From Streptomyces sp. P3 (GTDB lineage: Bacteria; Actinomycetota; Actinomycetes; Streptomycetales; Streptomycetaceae), in NCBI RefSeq assembly GCF_003032475.1, contig NZ_CP028369.1, positions 5,332,001 through 5,396,000 on the forward strand: DNA of 64,000 bases. The letters are read 5' to 3'. This document shows, in pieces, positions 35,254-55,037 of this stretch. The translations under genes and the position numbers were made by a program. Every line of letters starts with the position of its first letter. Position 1 is the stretch's first letter. The notes under the pieces were generated by a model. That model searched no databases. It had not been told where the DNA came from and saw nothing but the letters and a program-made list of their open reading frames with translations.

Positions 35254-35945
35254 GCCGGGCGGACATCGTCGACAGCACCGACGCCGCGGTCGCCGGGATC
35301 GAGGACGGATCAACGGTCCTCGTCGGTGGCTTCGGCCTGGCCGGGATGCCGTTCGACCTGATCGACGCACTCATCCGGCAAGGGGCGAAGGACCTCACCA
35401 TCGTGTCCAACAACGCCGGCAACGGCGACGTCGGGCTGGCCGCGTTGCTGGCCGCCGGCCGGGTGCGCAAGGTGCTCTGCTCCTTTCCGCGCCAGGCCGA
35501 CTCCTGGGTCTTCGACGGCCTCTATCGCGCGGGAAAGGTCGAGCTGGAGGTCGTCCCGCAGGGCAATCTCGCCGAGCGGATGCGTGCGGCCGGGGCCGGC
35601 ATCGGCGCGTTCTACTGCCCGACCGCGGTCGGTACACCGCTCGCCGAGGGCAAGGAGCTCCGGGAGATCGACGGCCGCACGTACCTGCTGGAGTACCCCA
35701 TCAAGGGCGACTACGCGCTGATCGGCGCGCACCTCGCGGACACGCTGGGCAACCTCGTCTACCGCAAGACCGCCCGCAACTTCGGGCCGGTCATGGCCAC
35801 GGCCGCGACGACGACCGTCGTCCAGGTCGACGAGATCGTCGAGCCCGGGGCGCTCGACCCCGAGGCCGTCGTCACGCCGTCCGTCTACGTCGACCGGGTC
35901 GTCCAGGTGGCGGCCCGTCGCTACACCGTGCAGGGGGCACGATGA
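35250..35945 (+). CDS. pcaI: 3-oxoadipate CoA-transferase, subunit A
   Basis: 231-aa alpha subunit of a succinyl-CoA:3-ketoacid CoA-transferase. It opens DGSTVLVGGFGLAGMPFDLIDALI with the glycine-rich loop of the family. DLTIVSNNAGNGDVGLAALL, KVLCSFPRQADSW, and the middle motif GAFYCPTAVGTPLAEGKE follow. It works with PcaJ to move CoA from succinyl-CoA to beta-ketoadipate. GTG 35250 overlaps the pcaF stop; the stop overlaps the pcaJ start (ATGA). Confidence 0.92.
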   Translation: MSRADIVDSTDAAVAGIEDGSTVLVGGFGLAGMPFDLIDALIRQGAKDLTIVSNNAGNGDVGLAALLAAGRVRKVLCSFPRQADSWVFDGLYRAGKVELEVVPQGNLAERMRAAGAGIGAFYCPTAVGTPLAEGKELREIDGRTYLLEYPIKGDYALIGAHLADTLGNLVYRKTARNFGPVMATAATTTVVQVDEIVEPGALDPEAVVTPSVYVDRVVQVAARRYTVQGAR

Positions 35946-36607
35946 CCACCTCGTCAAGCGACCGGGCCGGCGCCGGCCACCGGCTCTCGATGGACGAACT
36001 GGCGGCCGTCATCGCCCGGGACATCCCGGCCGGCGCGTTCGTCAACCTCGGCATCGGTCAGCCCACCAAGATCGCCGACCACCTGCCGGCCGGGTCCGGG
36101 GTGGTGCTGCACACCGAGAACGGCATGCTCAACATGGGCCCGAAGGCCGAGGGCGACGCGGTCGACCCCGACCTGACCAACGCCGGCAAGGTCCCGGTGA
36201 CCGAACTGCCGGGAGCGGCGTACTTCCATCACGCCGACTCCTTCGCCATGATGCGCGGCGGGCACCTCGACGTCTGCGTCCTCGGCGCCTACCAGGTCGC
36301 CTTCGACGGGGACCTCGCCAACTGGCACACCGGCAGGCCCGACGACATCCCCGCCGTCGGCGGCGCCATGGACCTCGCCATCGGCGCCAAGGACGTCTAC
36401 GTGATGATGACGCTCTTCACCCGCTCCGGCGAGCCCAAGCTCGTGCCGCACTGCACGTATCCCCTCACCGGCGTCGGCTGTGTCAGCCGTGTCTACACCG
36501 ACCACGGCGTCTTCGACGTCGGCCCCGACGGCGTGCGGATCCGGGAGACGTACGGCGTCGCCGCCGACGAACTCGCGGAGCGGCTCGGCATCACGCCGAC
36601 GCACTGA
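35942..36607 (+). CDS. pcaJ: 3-oxoadipate CoA-transferase, subunit B
   Basis: 221-aa beta subunit. The catalytic Glu is in VVLHTENGMLNMGP near residue 60, and the GIGQPTKIADHLP and MRGGHLDVCVLGAYQVAF motifs are clear. It completes the CoA-transferase with PcaI. ATG 35942 overlaps the pcaI stop by 4 bases. It is the last gene of the pcaFIJ operon. The upstream steps (protocatechuate or catechol cleavage) are not in the window. Confidence 0.92.
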   Translation: MTTSSSDRAGAGHRLSMDELAAVIARDIPAGAFVNLGIGQPTKIADHLPAGSGVVLHTENGMLNMGPKAEGDAVDPDLTNAGKVPVTELPGAAYFHHADSFAMMRGGHLDVCVLGAYQVAFDGDLANWHTGRPDDIPAVGGAMDLAIGAKDVYVMMTLFTRSGEPKLVPHCTYPLTGVGCVSRVYTDHGVFDVGPDGVRIRETYGVAADELAERLGITPTH

Positions 36608-37039
36608 GCCCTTCGCGACGAAGCGCGCGGGCGGCGAAGACCGGGAGGCCGCGGACCGGTTCGAGCGGGCCCCCGCGGGGCGGGAAGGTCATCGCCTTCC
36701 CGCTCCACCGGCCACCGCCCCGCGGTGCAGCAGGAGACCGGCCGGAACGACCGCCGAGATCACGGCGAGCACCGTGCACGCGCCCAGGATCGCCGTGAGC
36801 GTCCTGGTACTCAGTCCTCCCACGGACACCACCCATCGCACGGTCCTGGCCGTCCTCGCCCACCTCCGGGCCTGACCCGCCGGGCCGACCGCGCGGGGCC
36901 GACACGACGGTGGCCGCCCCCTCCGGACGACGACCACCACCCCGCCCGCGCCACGGGCCCGGCGGCCGCCGGTGACCGGCAGACGCTGCGCGCCACCCCG
37001 CCGGACGGCTTGCTCGGACCACTTCGAGAAGATGAGCGC
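36608..37039. other. Gap with no strong gene
   Basis: 432 bases between pcaJ and the hemolysin-III-like gene. The only coding candidate is a short membrane ORF on the minus strand (36689-36841). The remainder is uniformly GC-rich with no clear hairpin or promoter. Confidence 0.6.
36689..36841 (-). CDS. Possible 50-aa membrane peptide
   Basis: Short open frame from GTG 36841: a polar N-terminus (VRWVVSVGGLSTR), one hydrophobic helix (LTAILGACTVLAVISAVVPAGLL) and a short basic tail. A weak AGGACC precedes the start. A membrane helix is suggestive, but the gene is small and could be chance. No homologue recognised. Confidence 0.3.
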   Translation of the reverse strand: MRWVVSVGGLSTRTLTAILGACTVLAVISAVVPAGLLLHRGAVAGGAGRR

Positions 37040-37834
37040 ATGATCGCCGACGAAACTGAGCCGCCGTCCCCGGGCCGAGAGCCGCAGCGCGAACCCGGCC
37101 ACGCCTTCGACACCGTGCGGGTCGCGGCCGAGGGGGAGTCACCCGCCGCGACCCGTCGGCCCACAGCCGCCACCGCACTCGAAGGCGGCATGGAACGGGC
37201 GGTGGCCGCGCTGAAGCCGCGGATGCGCGGCTGGCTGCACGCCGGCGTGTTCCCCCTCGCGCTGGCCGGCGGAATCGTCCTGATCGCCGTGTCGCGCTCG
37301 GGTGCGGCGGTGGCGGCCTGCGCGGTGTACGCGGTGTCGGCCTGCCTGCTGTTCGGCACCAGCGCGGTCTACCACCGCGGTACGTGGGGCCCACGCGGCG
37401 AGGCGGTGCTGCGGCGGCTGGACCACGCCAACATCTTCCTCATCATCGCCGGCACCTACACCCCGCTGGCGGTGATGCTGCTGCCCGCGGACCGGCAGCG
37501 GCTGCTGCTGGCCGTGGTGTGGGCGGGCGCGCTCGCCGGGATCGCCTTCCGCGTCCTGTGGATAGGGGCTCCCCGGTGGCTGTACACCCCGTGCTACATC
37601 GCGCTGGGGTGGGTGGCCGTCTTCAATCTCCCCGACTTCGCGCGCACCGGCGGCGCCGCCGTCGTCGTCCTCGTCATCGTCGGCGGCCTGCTCTACACCG
37701 CGGGAGCCGTCGTCTACGGGCTCAAGCGCCCGGACCCGTCACCCTCGTGGTTCGGCTTCCACGAGGTCTTCCACGCCCTGACGATCGCCGCCTTCGCCGC
37801 GCACTACACGGCCATCCTCCTCGCGGCCGTGTAG
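37040..37834 (+). CDS. Hemolysin III/PAQR-family membrane protein
   Basis: 264-aa protein with a long N-terminal hydrophilic region (residues 1-65) and seven helices. PAQR motifs are visible: FGTSAVYHRGTWGPRGEAVLRRLDHANIFLIIAGTYTP (His and Asp in the metal-binding set) and GFHEVFHALTIAAFAAHYTAILL with two more His at the end. These proteins are homologous to adiponectin receptors and to bacterial YqfA/hemolysin III, of uncertain function in lipid or membrane homeostasis. ATG 37040 is the first good in-frame start. No operon partner. Confidence 0.88.
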   Translation: MIADETEPPSPGREPQREPGHAFDTVRVAAEGESPAATRRPTAATALEGGMERAVAALKPRMRGWLHAGVFPLALAGGIVLIAVSRSGAAVAACAVYAVSACLLFGTSAVYHRGTWGPRGEAVLRRLDHANIFLIIAGTYTPLAVMLLPADRQRLLLAVVWAGALAGIAFRVLWIGAPRWLYTPCYIALGWVAVFNLPDFARTGGAAVVVLVIVGGLLYTAGAVVYGLKRPDPSPSWFGFHEVFHALTIAAFAAHYTAILLAAV

Positions 37835-38249
37835 TCGCATCGACGACCTGCCGTCGGTCACCCCGCGGGTGACCAGGACGAGGACTTCTCGGTCCCGGCC
37901 GGTGAGCGCGGCGGGGCGGCCGCGCCGGGCGGCCGCGGACGCGGGGGCCTGCCGGACGGAGGGTTCGGCCAGGCGCCGGGTGAGTGGGGGCGTCACCGTG
38001 ATCGCGCCCCGCAGCACCGCGTGGACGGTGACCGGGATCTCCTCGGCGCGGGCGTCCTCGACGAGGTATCCGTTCGATCGGGCGCGCGGTGCCGGGCCGG
38101 CATGGCGGAACGTCCGGATGCGCCGCCCGGCAGTCGCCGGCGACGGAGATCGAGGGACGCCATCACCGGCGGACAGCCGGTACCGGGCCGGTCCCAGGGG
38201 GTCCGCGCACCACAGCGCCGTCACCCGCGTGATCGCGTTCCGTGTCCGC
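37835..38249. other. Gap holding a response-regulator remnant
   Basis: 415 bases between the PAQR gene and the VC0807-like gene. It contains the decayed regulator described in the next entry. Otherwise no gene or clear hairpin. Confidence 0.6.
37841..38074 (-). pseudogene. Remnant of a NarL-type response regulator
   Basis: Minus-strand reading frame whose centre reads NGYLVEDARAEEIPVTVHAVLRG, then TPPLTRRLAEPS, then ALTGRDREVLVLVTRGVTD. These match, in order, the end of a receiver domain (GYLLKDA...), the interdomain linker, and the first helix of a LuxR-type HTH. The receiver with its Asp is missing upstream, and the HTH breaks off after the first helix into unrelated residues. This is a broken gene, not a functional regulator. 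No partner kinase is nearby. Confidence 0.65.
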
Positions 38250-39002
38250 TCAGTCGCTCGCCTCGTCCTGCCGAGTCGTCGCCGCGAAGGCGCGGCGGGG
38301 TCCGAGGTTGCCGAAGATCTTGACGAGCGTGCGGGTGCGGACCAGCACGACCTGAGTGATCACCTGGAGGAGGATCCACGAGATCGCGTACAGGACGCCG
38401 TCCAGTGCGGGAACGCTGTCGACGGGCAGGGTGTAGGCCATGAGGAGCCGAAGCAGGGCGTCGCACAGCAGGCCGACGCCCCACAGCACCGTCAGGCCGC
38501 GCCACACACGCCGGAACGACGCGTCGGACGCCCACAATCGCTCCAGTGTCGTGGTCTTCCCGGGCAGCAGAGTGCGCAGCGCCTGGTAGGTGAACGGACG
38601 CCCGGTGAACAGGGTGACCAGCAGCCAGATCCCGGCCAGCGCGGTGAACAGGCCGTTGCGGGCGAGAGCGATGCGCGGGTCCGAGGTCAGCAGCGAAGCC
38701 ACCGCGCTCACCACGAGCAGCGCGAGGGTGAAGACCCCGACCGCGTCCAGCCTTCGATGGCGTATCGCGGAGTGGAGCGTGTGCAGAGCGGGCGCTGAAC
38801 CGCTGAGCAGCAGGGCCGTGATCTCACCCGCTCCGCACGCACGTAACAGGTAATAGAGCCCCACGGGAAGCACGATGTCGCAGACGACGGTGATCACGAA
38901 GGCCCAGGGTGAAGAGGGGCTCTCGGACGTGGTGGTGGCTGCCGTCGCGGAATGTGCGGACGTGGGCGTCGAGGACTCAGGGCGGGGTGTGGGGGAGGTC
39001 AT
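38250..39002 (-). CDS. VC0807-like integral membrane protein
   Basis: 250-aa protein with about six membrane helices: WAFVITVVCDIVLPVGLYYLL, ITALLLSGSAPALHTL, VGVFTLALLVVSAVASLL, LFTALAGIWLLVTLF, GLTVLWGVGLLCDALLRLL and ISWILLQVITQVVLV. The arrangement fits the VC0807 family of uncharacterised proteins. The N-terminus is Ser/Thr/Pro rich. It lies 49 bases after the TetR gene in the same direction, so it may be an efflux- or permeability-related target of that regulator. Confidence 0.75.
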   Translation of the reverse strand: MTSPTPRPESSTPTSAHSATAATTTSESPSSPWAFVITVVCDIVLPVGLYYLLRACGAGEITALLLSGSAPALHTLHSAIRHRRLDAVGVFTLALLVVSAVASLLTSDPRIALARNGLFTALAGIWLLVTLFTGRPFTYQALRTLLPGKTTTLERLWASDASFRRVWRGLTVLWGVGLLCDALLRLLMAYTLPVDSVPALDGVLYAISWILLQVITQVVLVRTRTLVKIFGNLGPRRAFAATTRQDEASD

Positions 39003-39051
39003 GAGATGTGCTCCGGAGTCGTGGCCTCGGGCATGCCGGCCGAACGTGGTC

Positions 39052-39672
39052 TCACACGGGCGTCGTGCAGCGGTCGAACGCGACCGTCAGTTCGCGGGCG
39101 CACCGATCCAGGTCCATCGCCGCCTGGGAAAGATGGCGGCGCAGGACGGCATCGATGGCGCCACGGATGGCCAGGGCCATGGTGAGGCAGTCGAAGTCGC
39201 CGAACTCCCCTGCGTCACATCCCTGTTCGAGCAGGTCGGCAAGCCGGTCCACGGACATGATGCTGCGTTCGACGTCCTCCAGACCGGTGATCTGCCGGTC
39301 CCGGATCATTTTGACGATCTCGGTGAGCGCCTGGGTGTGCATCGGATAGCGCGTGATGAAGTCGAAGTTCGAGGTGATGTACGCGCTCAGCTTGCCGCGG
39401 TACGTCCGCTCGTCGCCCATGCGTATACCGGCCACCTTTTCGGCCATTTCGAGGATGACGCGGGCGGCTTCCGCGAAAAGCTCGGGCTTGCCCGAGAAGT
39501 GGTACGAGATCATTCCCGTACTGCACAGTTCGGCCTGCTGCGAGATTCTGCTGAACGACGCCTTTGTGTAGCCGGATTCGGCGAGCGTTTCGATAGCCGC
39601 CTGTATTATCTGCGCCCTCCGCGCATTCTGTGTGAAAGTTCTGGTGTGCGCCTTGGTTGTTCTGGCCGTCAT
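39052..39672 (-). CDS. TetR-family regulator
   Basis: 206-aa repressor-type protein. The HTH is RRAQIIQAAIETLAESGYTKASF, RISQQAELCSTGMISYHFSGK near residues 19-60, followed by a helical ligand domain (AEAARVILEMAEKVAG...). It is upstream of the VC0807-like membrane gene, probably co-transcribed. A PAS-LuxR-box-like palindrome lies 24-39 bases upstream of its start. It is adjacent to the deoxysugar genes and might be a pathway regulator or self-resistance regulator of the PKS cluster (inference). Confidence 0.9.
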   Translation of the reverse strand: MTARTTKAHTRTFTQNARRAQIIQAAIETLAESGYTKASFSRISQQAELCSTGMISYHFSGKPELFAEAARVILEMAEKVAGIRMGDERTYRGKLSAYITSNFDFITRYPMHTQALTEIVKMIRDRQITGLEDVERSIMSVDRLADLLEQGCDAGEFGDFDCLTMALAIRGAIDAVLRRHLSQAAMDLDRCARELTVAFDRCTTPV

Positions 39673-39695
39673 GGCCTCAGATTAACCGGGTCGTG

Positions 39696-39711
39696 ATCGT
39701 GATTTTCCTAG
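39696..39711. promoter_or_regulatory. Second PAS-LuxR-box-like palindrome
   Basis: ATCGTGATTTTCCTAG matches the published PimM-type consensus (CTVGGGAWWTCCCBAG, from memory) at 13 of 16 positions. It lies just upstream of the TetR start. Confidence 0.4.
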
Positions 39712-39764
39712 AGTTGGCAGTTGTTGCCTCGCCGAGATCTCTCTCCCGCCCCCTGCGGCCCGCT

Positions 39765-39818
39765 CTCGGGCTCCGTCGGTCCGGCAGCCTCGGGCTCCGT
39801 CGGTCCGGCAGCCTCGGG
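39765..39818. repeat. 24-bp tandem repeat, two full copies plus partial
   Basis: The unit starting CTCGGGCTCCGTCGGT at 39765-39788 is repeated exactly at 39789-39812, then a 6-base partial copy. It lies between the 3-ketoreductase stop and the TetR gene, where a terminator is expected. Slipped-strand origin is likely. Confidence 0.7.
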
Positions 39819-39828
39819 CGGTCGGCGG

Positions 39829-40827
39829 TCAGCACACCGGCGTCCGTCGAGCCGTCCTGCGGACGGCGTCGACGAGATCCATCGTGGCGATCGAGTCCAC
39901 GAGCTGCCGGGTGTCGCCGCCGCCGCCCGAGCGGCCCGCGCGCGCGAACTCCGCGAGCAGGAGCGCCAGCTGGTCGGCGGCGGGCAGAACCAGCCGCTCC
40001 TCACGGTCCTGTTCCTCGATGACGAGCAGCGGCTGGTGGGTGGCCGGCGGAGTGAACGCCCGGGTCACCGTCAGCCGGGCCCTGTCGCCCCACACCGTGT
40101 ACGTCGACGCGTAGGCGTGCTCGAAGCCGAACGCCAGCTCGGCCAGGACCCCCGACGGTGAGGTGAGCAGGACCTGCCCCGACAGGTCGAGGCCGTCCGA
40201 GGCGCGGGTGCGCAACGTCGCCCCGGCCACCTCCAGTCCGGGCCCGAGCAGGTGCACGGCGGCCCGCAGCGGGTACACGCCGACGTCGAGCAGCGCGCCG
40301 CCGCCCAGCCGGGCGTCGTAGCGGATGTCGTCCTGCGGCAGCGGCGGAATGCAGAACGCGGCACGGAAGGCGGCCGGTCTGCCCACACGGCCGTCGGCCA
40401 TCAGTTCCCGCACCCTGGCGTGTTGCGGATGGTGCAGGAACATGAAGTTCTCCCGCAGCGCCAGTCCGCGTTCCGCTGCCAGCGCGCACTGGGAACGCGC
40501 TTCGGCGGCGTCGACCCCGATCGGCTTCTCCACCAGCACGTGCTTGCCCGCTTGCAGTGCCCGCTCCGCCCAGTGGCGGTGCAGGGCCGTCGGGGTCGAC
40601 ACGTACACCGCGTCCACGTCCGTTCGCCCCAGCAGCGCCTCGGCGTCCTCCTCGGCCGCGCAGTCGAACTGTCGCGCGAAGCGGGCCGCCTTCTTCGCCG
40701 TGCGGCCCGCGACGGCCACCAGCTCCCACTCCGGCATGCGGGTCACCGTCGGCAGGACCCGCCGCTCGGCCATCGACGAGGTACCGATCACCCCCAGGCG
40801 CAGCGGCGGCGCCGCCGGGGCCGTCAC
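39829..40827 (-). CDS. NDP-hexose 3-ketoreductase (Gfo/Idh/MocA)
   Basis: 332-aa oxidoreductase. Rossmann nucleotide site LRLGVIGTSSMAERRVLP near residue 10, then VDAVYVSTPTALHRHWAERAL, HVLVEKPIGVDAAEA (the EKP motif of the family), and a C-terminal substrate domain (GGALLDVGVYPLRAAVHLLG). Homologues such as SpnN and OleW reduce the 3-keto group of NDP-3,4-diketo-2,6-dideoxyhexose. GTG 40827 overlaps the 2,3-dehydratase stop by 4 bases. Together the two make the C2-deoxy step of a 2,6-dideoxysugar for decorating the polyketide. The other sugar genes (synthase, 4,6-dehydratase, glycosyltransferase) are not in the window. Confidence 0.88.
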   Translation of the reverse strand: MTAPAAPPLRLGVIGTSSMAERRVLPTVTRMPEWELVAVAGRTAKKAARFARQFDCAAEEDAEALLGRTDVDAVYVSTPTALHRHWAERALQAGKHVLVEKPIGVDAAEARSQCALAAERGLALRENFMFLHHPQHARVRELMADGRVGRPAAFRAAFCIPPLPQDDIRYDARLGGGALLDVGVYPLRAAVHLLGPGLEVAGATLRTRASDGLDLSGQVLLTSPSGVLAELAFGFEHAYASTYTVWGDRARLTVTRAFTPPATHQPLLVIEEQDREERLVLPAADQLALLLAEFARAGRSGGGGDTRQLVDSIATMDLVDAVRRTARRTPVC

Positions 40828-42203
40828 AGCGACCTCAGCGCGGTGACCAGCGTACGTGCCTGAACACTCAGGTTGTGGCTGTAGCGCAGCAGTTCGTCGA
40901 CCTGGCGCAGCGACACCCAGCGGAACTCCTCCGATTCCAGAGGCGTCTCGTCCTCGATCTCGATGATCACGTAGTGGCTCTGGGCGTTGAGGAATCGCCC
41001 GCCCTCCTCCGACAGCAGCACGTCGTACACGGCGCTGCCGCGCCGGTTCTGTACCTCGTCCAGGTAGGGCGGCCACGATGCGCGCGGAAGGTGCGAGTAG
41101 TTCTGGACCGTGCACTGCACCGTCGGCCCCAGCTCGACCACCGTCAGGAAACCGGCCTCGGCGCGCGCCCGCAGCAACACGTGGCGTACGCCGTCGATCC
41201 GGCGTACGAACAGGGCCGCGATGCCCGTCCCGTGCGGTTCGATGAGCGGCTGCGACCACGCCGCCACTTCACGGCGGCCCGAGACGACGTCCACGGCCAC
41301 CACGCTGAAGTGGTGTCCACGCACGTGGGACACCGCGTGCGGATCGTGCCGCCAGCCCTGTGTGTCCGCGAGTCCGATCGGAGCCACGCTCACGTCGTGC
41401 TCCGCCCGTCGCCGAGTGATCCAACTGCGTATCTCGGCGTCCGGGTGCAGCGATGCGGCCAGCGCGGAGGCGTCCGTCCGCCAGTCGGGCAGGCACGACA
41501 GGACCGTCCGGGCGTCCATGTTCACGACGTTGTCCTGCTTGAGCAGCATGTTCACCTGTCGCAGGGTCAGCCAGGCGAAGTCCTCGCCCGCCTCCACCTC
41601 CGGACCGACCCGCACGATCATGTTGCGGTTCCTCTTGCGGAGGAACCACGAACCCTGCTCCGACTGGAGGACGTCGGCCACCACCGCCCCCGGCTCGGGA
41701 CTGCGGAAACAGTCCAGGTACCGGACGGCCGAACCACCGTGCACCCGCCTGTAGTTGCTCTTCGTCGCCTGGACGGTCGGCGACAACTGCATGCCGTTCA
41801 CGTTGCCCGGCTCCGACTTCGCCTGCATCAGCAGGTGGGGTATTCCCCCGAAGTCCCGCAGGGCGATCCCCAGGATCCCGATCTCGGGCTGATCGACGAT
41901 CGGCTGCTCCCACACGGACACCGGACCGAAGTCCGAATGGACCCGCAGCCCGTGCACCGAGAAGAAGCCACCGCTCGCGTGCCGCAGATCGCCGGTCCCC
42001 TCCTCGAACCGCCAGCCGGCCAGCCCCGCGAACGGCACCCGCTCCACCCGCTGCGGCTGAGCGCGACGCCTGTCCTCCAGCCACGCCGCGAGTTCCACGT
42101 CGCTGAGCACACCACCGTCGACGGTCGTCGCGGAGACCGCCAGAGCCGCCAGCGTGTGGGCCTCCTCGCCGTGCGACACCGCAGGCGCGATTGTCGGAGT
42201 CAT
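40824..42203 (-). CDS. NDP-hexose 2,3-dehydratase
   Basis: 459-aa enzyme of the SpnO/OleV/EryBVI/TylX3 type. Two internally repeated halves are visible: FFSVHGLRVHSD.. ILGIALRDFGGIPHLLMQAKSEPGNVN near residues 80-135, and HHFSVVAVDVVSG... ALFVRRIDGVRHVLLRARAEAGF near residues 290-350. Each is followed by VQATKSNY or VQCTVQNYS and a final WVSLRQVDELL. It removes the C2 hydroxyl from NDP-4-keto-6-deoxyglucose, giving a 3,4-diketo product that the downstream ketoreductase reduces. ATG 42203 opens the operon. It diverges from the PKS across 360 bases. Confidence 0.92.
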   Translation of the reverse strand: MTPTIAPAVSHGEEAHTLAALAVSATTVDGGVLSDVELAAWLEDRRRAQPQRVERVPFAGLAGWRFEEGTGDLRHASGGFFSVHGLRVHSDFGPVSVWEQPIVDQPEIGILGIALRDFGGIPHLLMQAKSEPGNVNGMQLSPTVQATKSNYRRVHGGSAVRYLDCFRSPEPGAVVADVLQSEQGSWFLRKRNRNMIVRVGPEVEAGEDFAWLTLRQVNMLLKQDNVVNMDARTVLSCLPDWRTDASALAASLHPDAEIRSWITRRRAEHDVSVAPIGLADTQGWRHDPHAVSHVRGHHFSVVAVDVVSGRREVAAWSQPLIEPHGTGIAALFVRRIDGVRHVLLRARAEAGFLTVVELGPTVQCTVQNYSHLPRASWPPYLDEVQNRRGSAVYDVLLSEEGGRFLNAQSHYVIIEIEDETPLESEEFRWVSLRQVDELLRYSHNLSVQARTLVTALRSL

Positions 42204-42563
42204 CGATCCAGCCCTTCTCTCGACCGGGGAGCGCGACCGTTCGCGTGATCAACCAGGGCGGGCGCCGTCGCGCGCACCCGCGCCGAAGGACGCGCGGCCG
42301 AATCCGCCCCCACAGAGTGCCCGTTCGTATTCGAGCATTCGCCTAGACCGCCGCCCCTTGCGGCAGGCCCCGCCACTGGCTATGGCCCGCCACCGCGTCC
42401 GGCGGCAATGGCCGAGGCCGGCCGGCGCGACCGACCGGGCGAGGCCCACGACGTGCCTAGAGATTCCCCTAGAGCGTTTCCCCGGATCACCGGACGGCCC
42501 CTGTCCGCGTGCGAATGTGTGAGCCACCCCCAGCCTCCCGCCCCCGGTTTTGGAGTGCCATCG
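42204..42563. promoter_or_regulatory. Divergent promoter region, sugar genes and PKS
   Basis: 360 bases without a gene. It holds three CTAG tetramers (42343, 42457, 42469), a sequence rare in Streptomyces. Two of them form the PAS-LuxR-box-like palindrome at 42457-42472, and the third (42343) could be a weak second site. GGAG at 42552-42555 serves the PKS ATG. Confidence 0.7.
42457..42472. promoter_or_regulatory. PAS-LuxR-box-like palindrome
   Basis: CTAGAGATTCCCCTAG agrees at 14 of 16 positions with the box bound by PimM-type PAS-LuxR activators of polyene macrolide clusters (CTVGGGAWWTCCCBAG, from memory). It lies 92 bases upstream of the PKS start and 254 bases from the sugar operon. Confidence 0.55.
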
Positions 42564-54992
<12,429 letters not shown>

Positions 54993-55037
54993 GCGCACCC
55001 CCGACACGACTTCCCGATTCTCGAAGGGCTGACTGGC

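Noticed and set aside
39829..41259. Longer 476-aa version of the 3-ketoreductase
   Set aside because: The extra N-terminus overlaps the 2,3-dehydratase in another frame; the GTG at 40827 with a 4-base overlap is the natural start.
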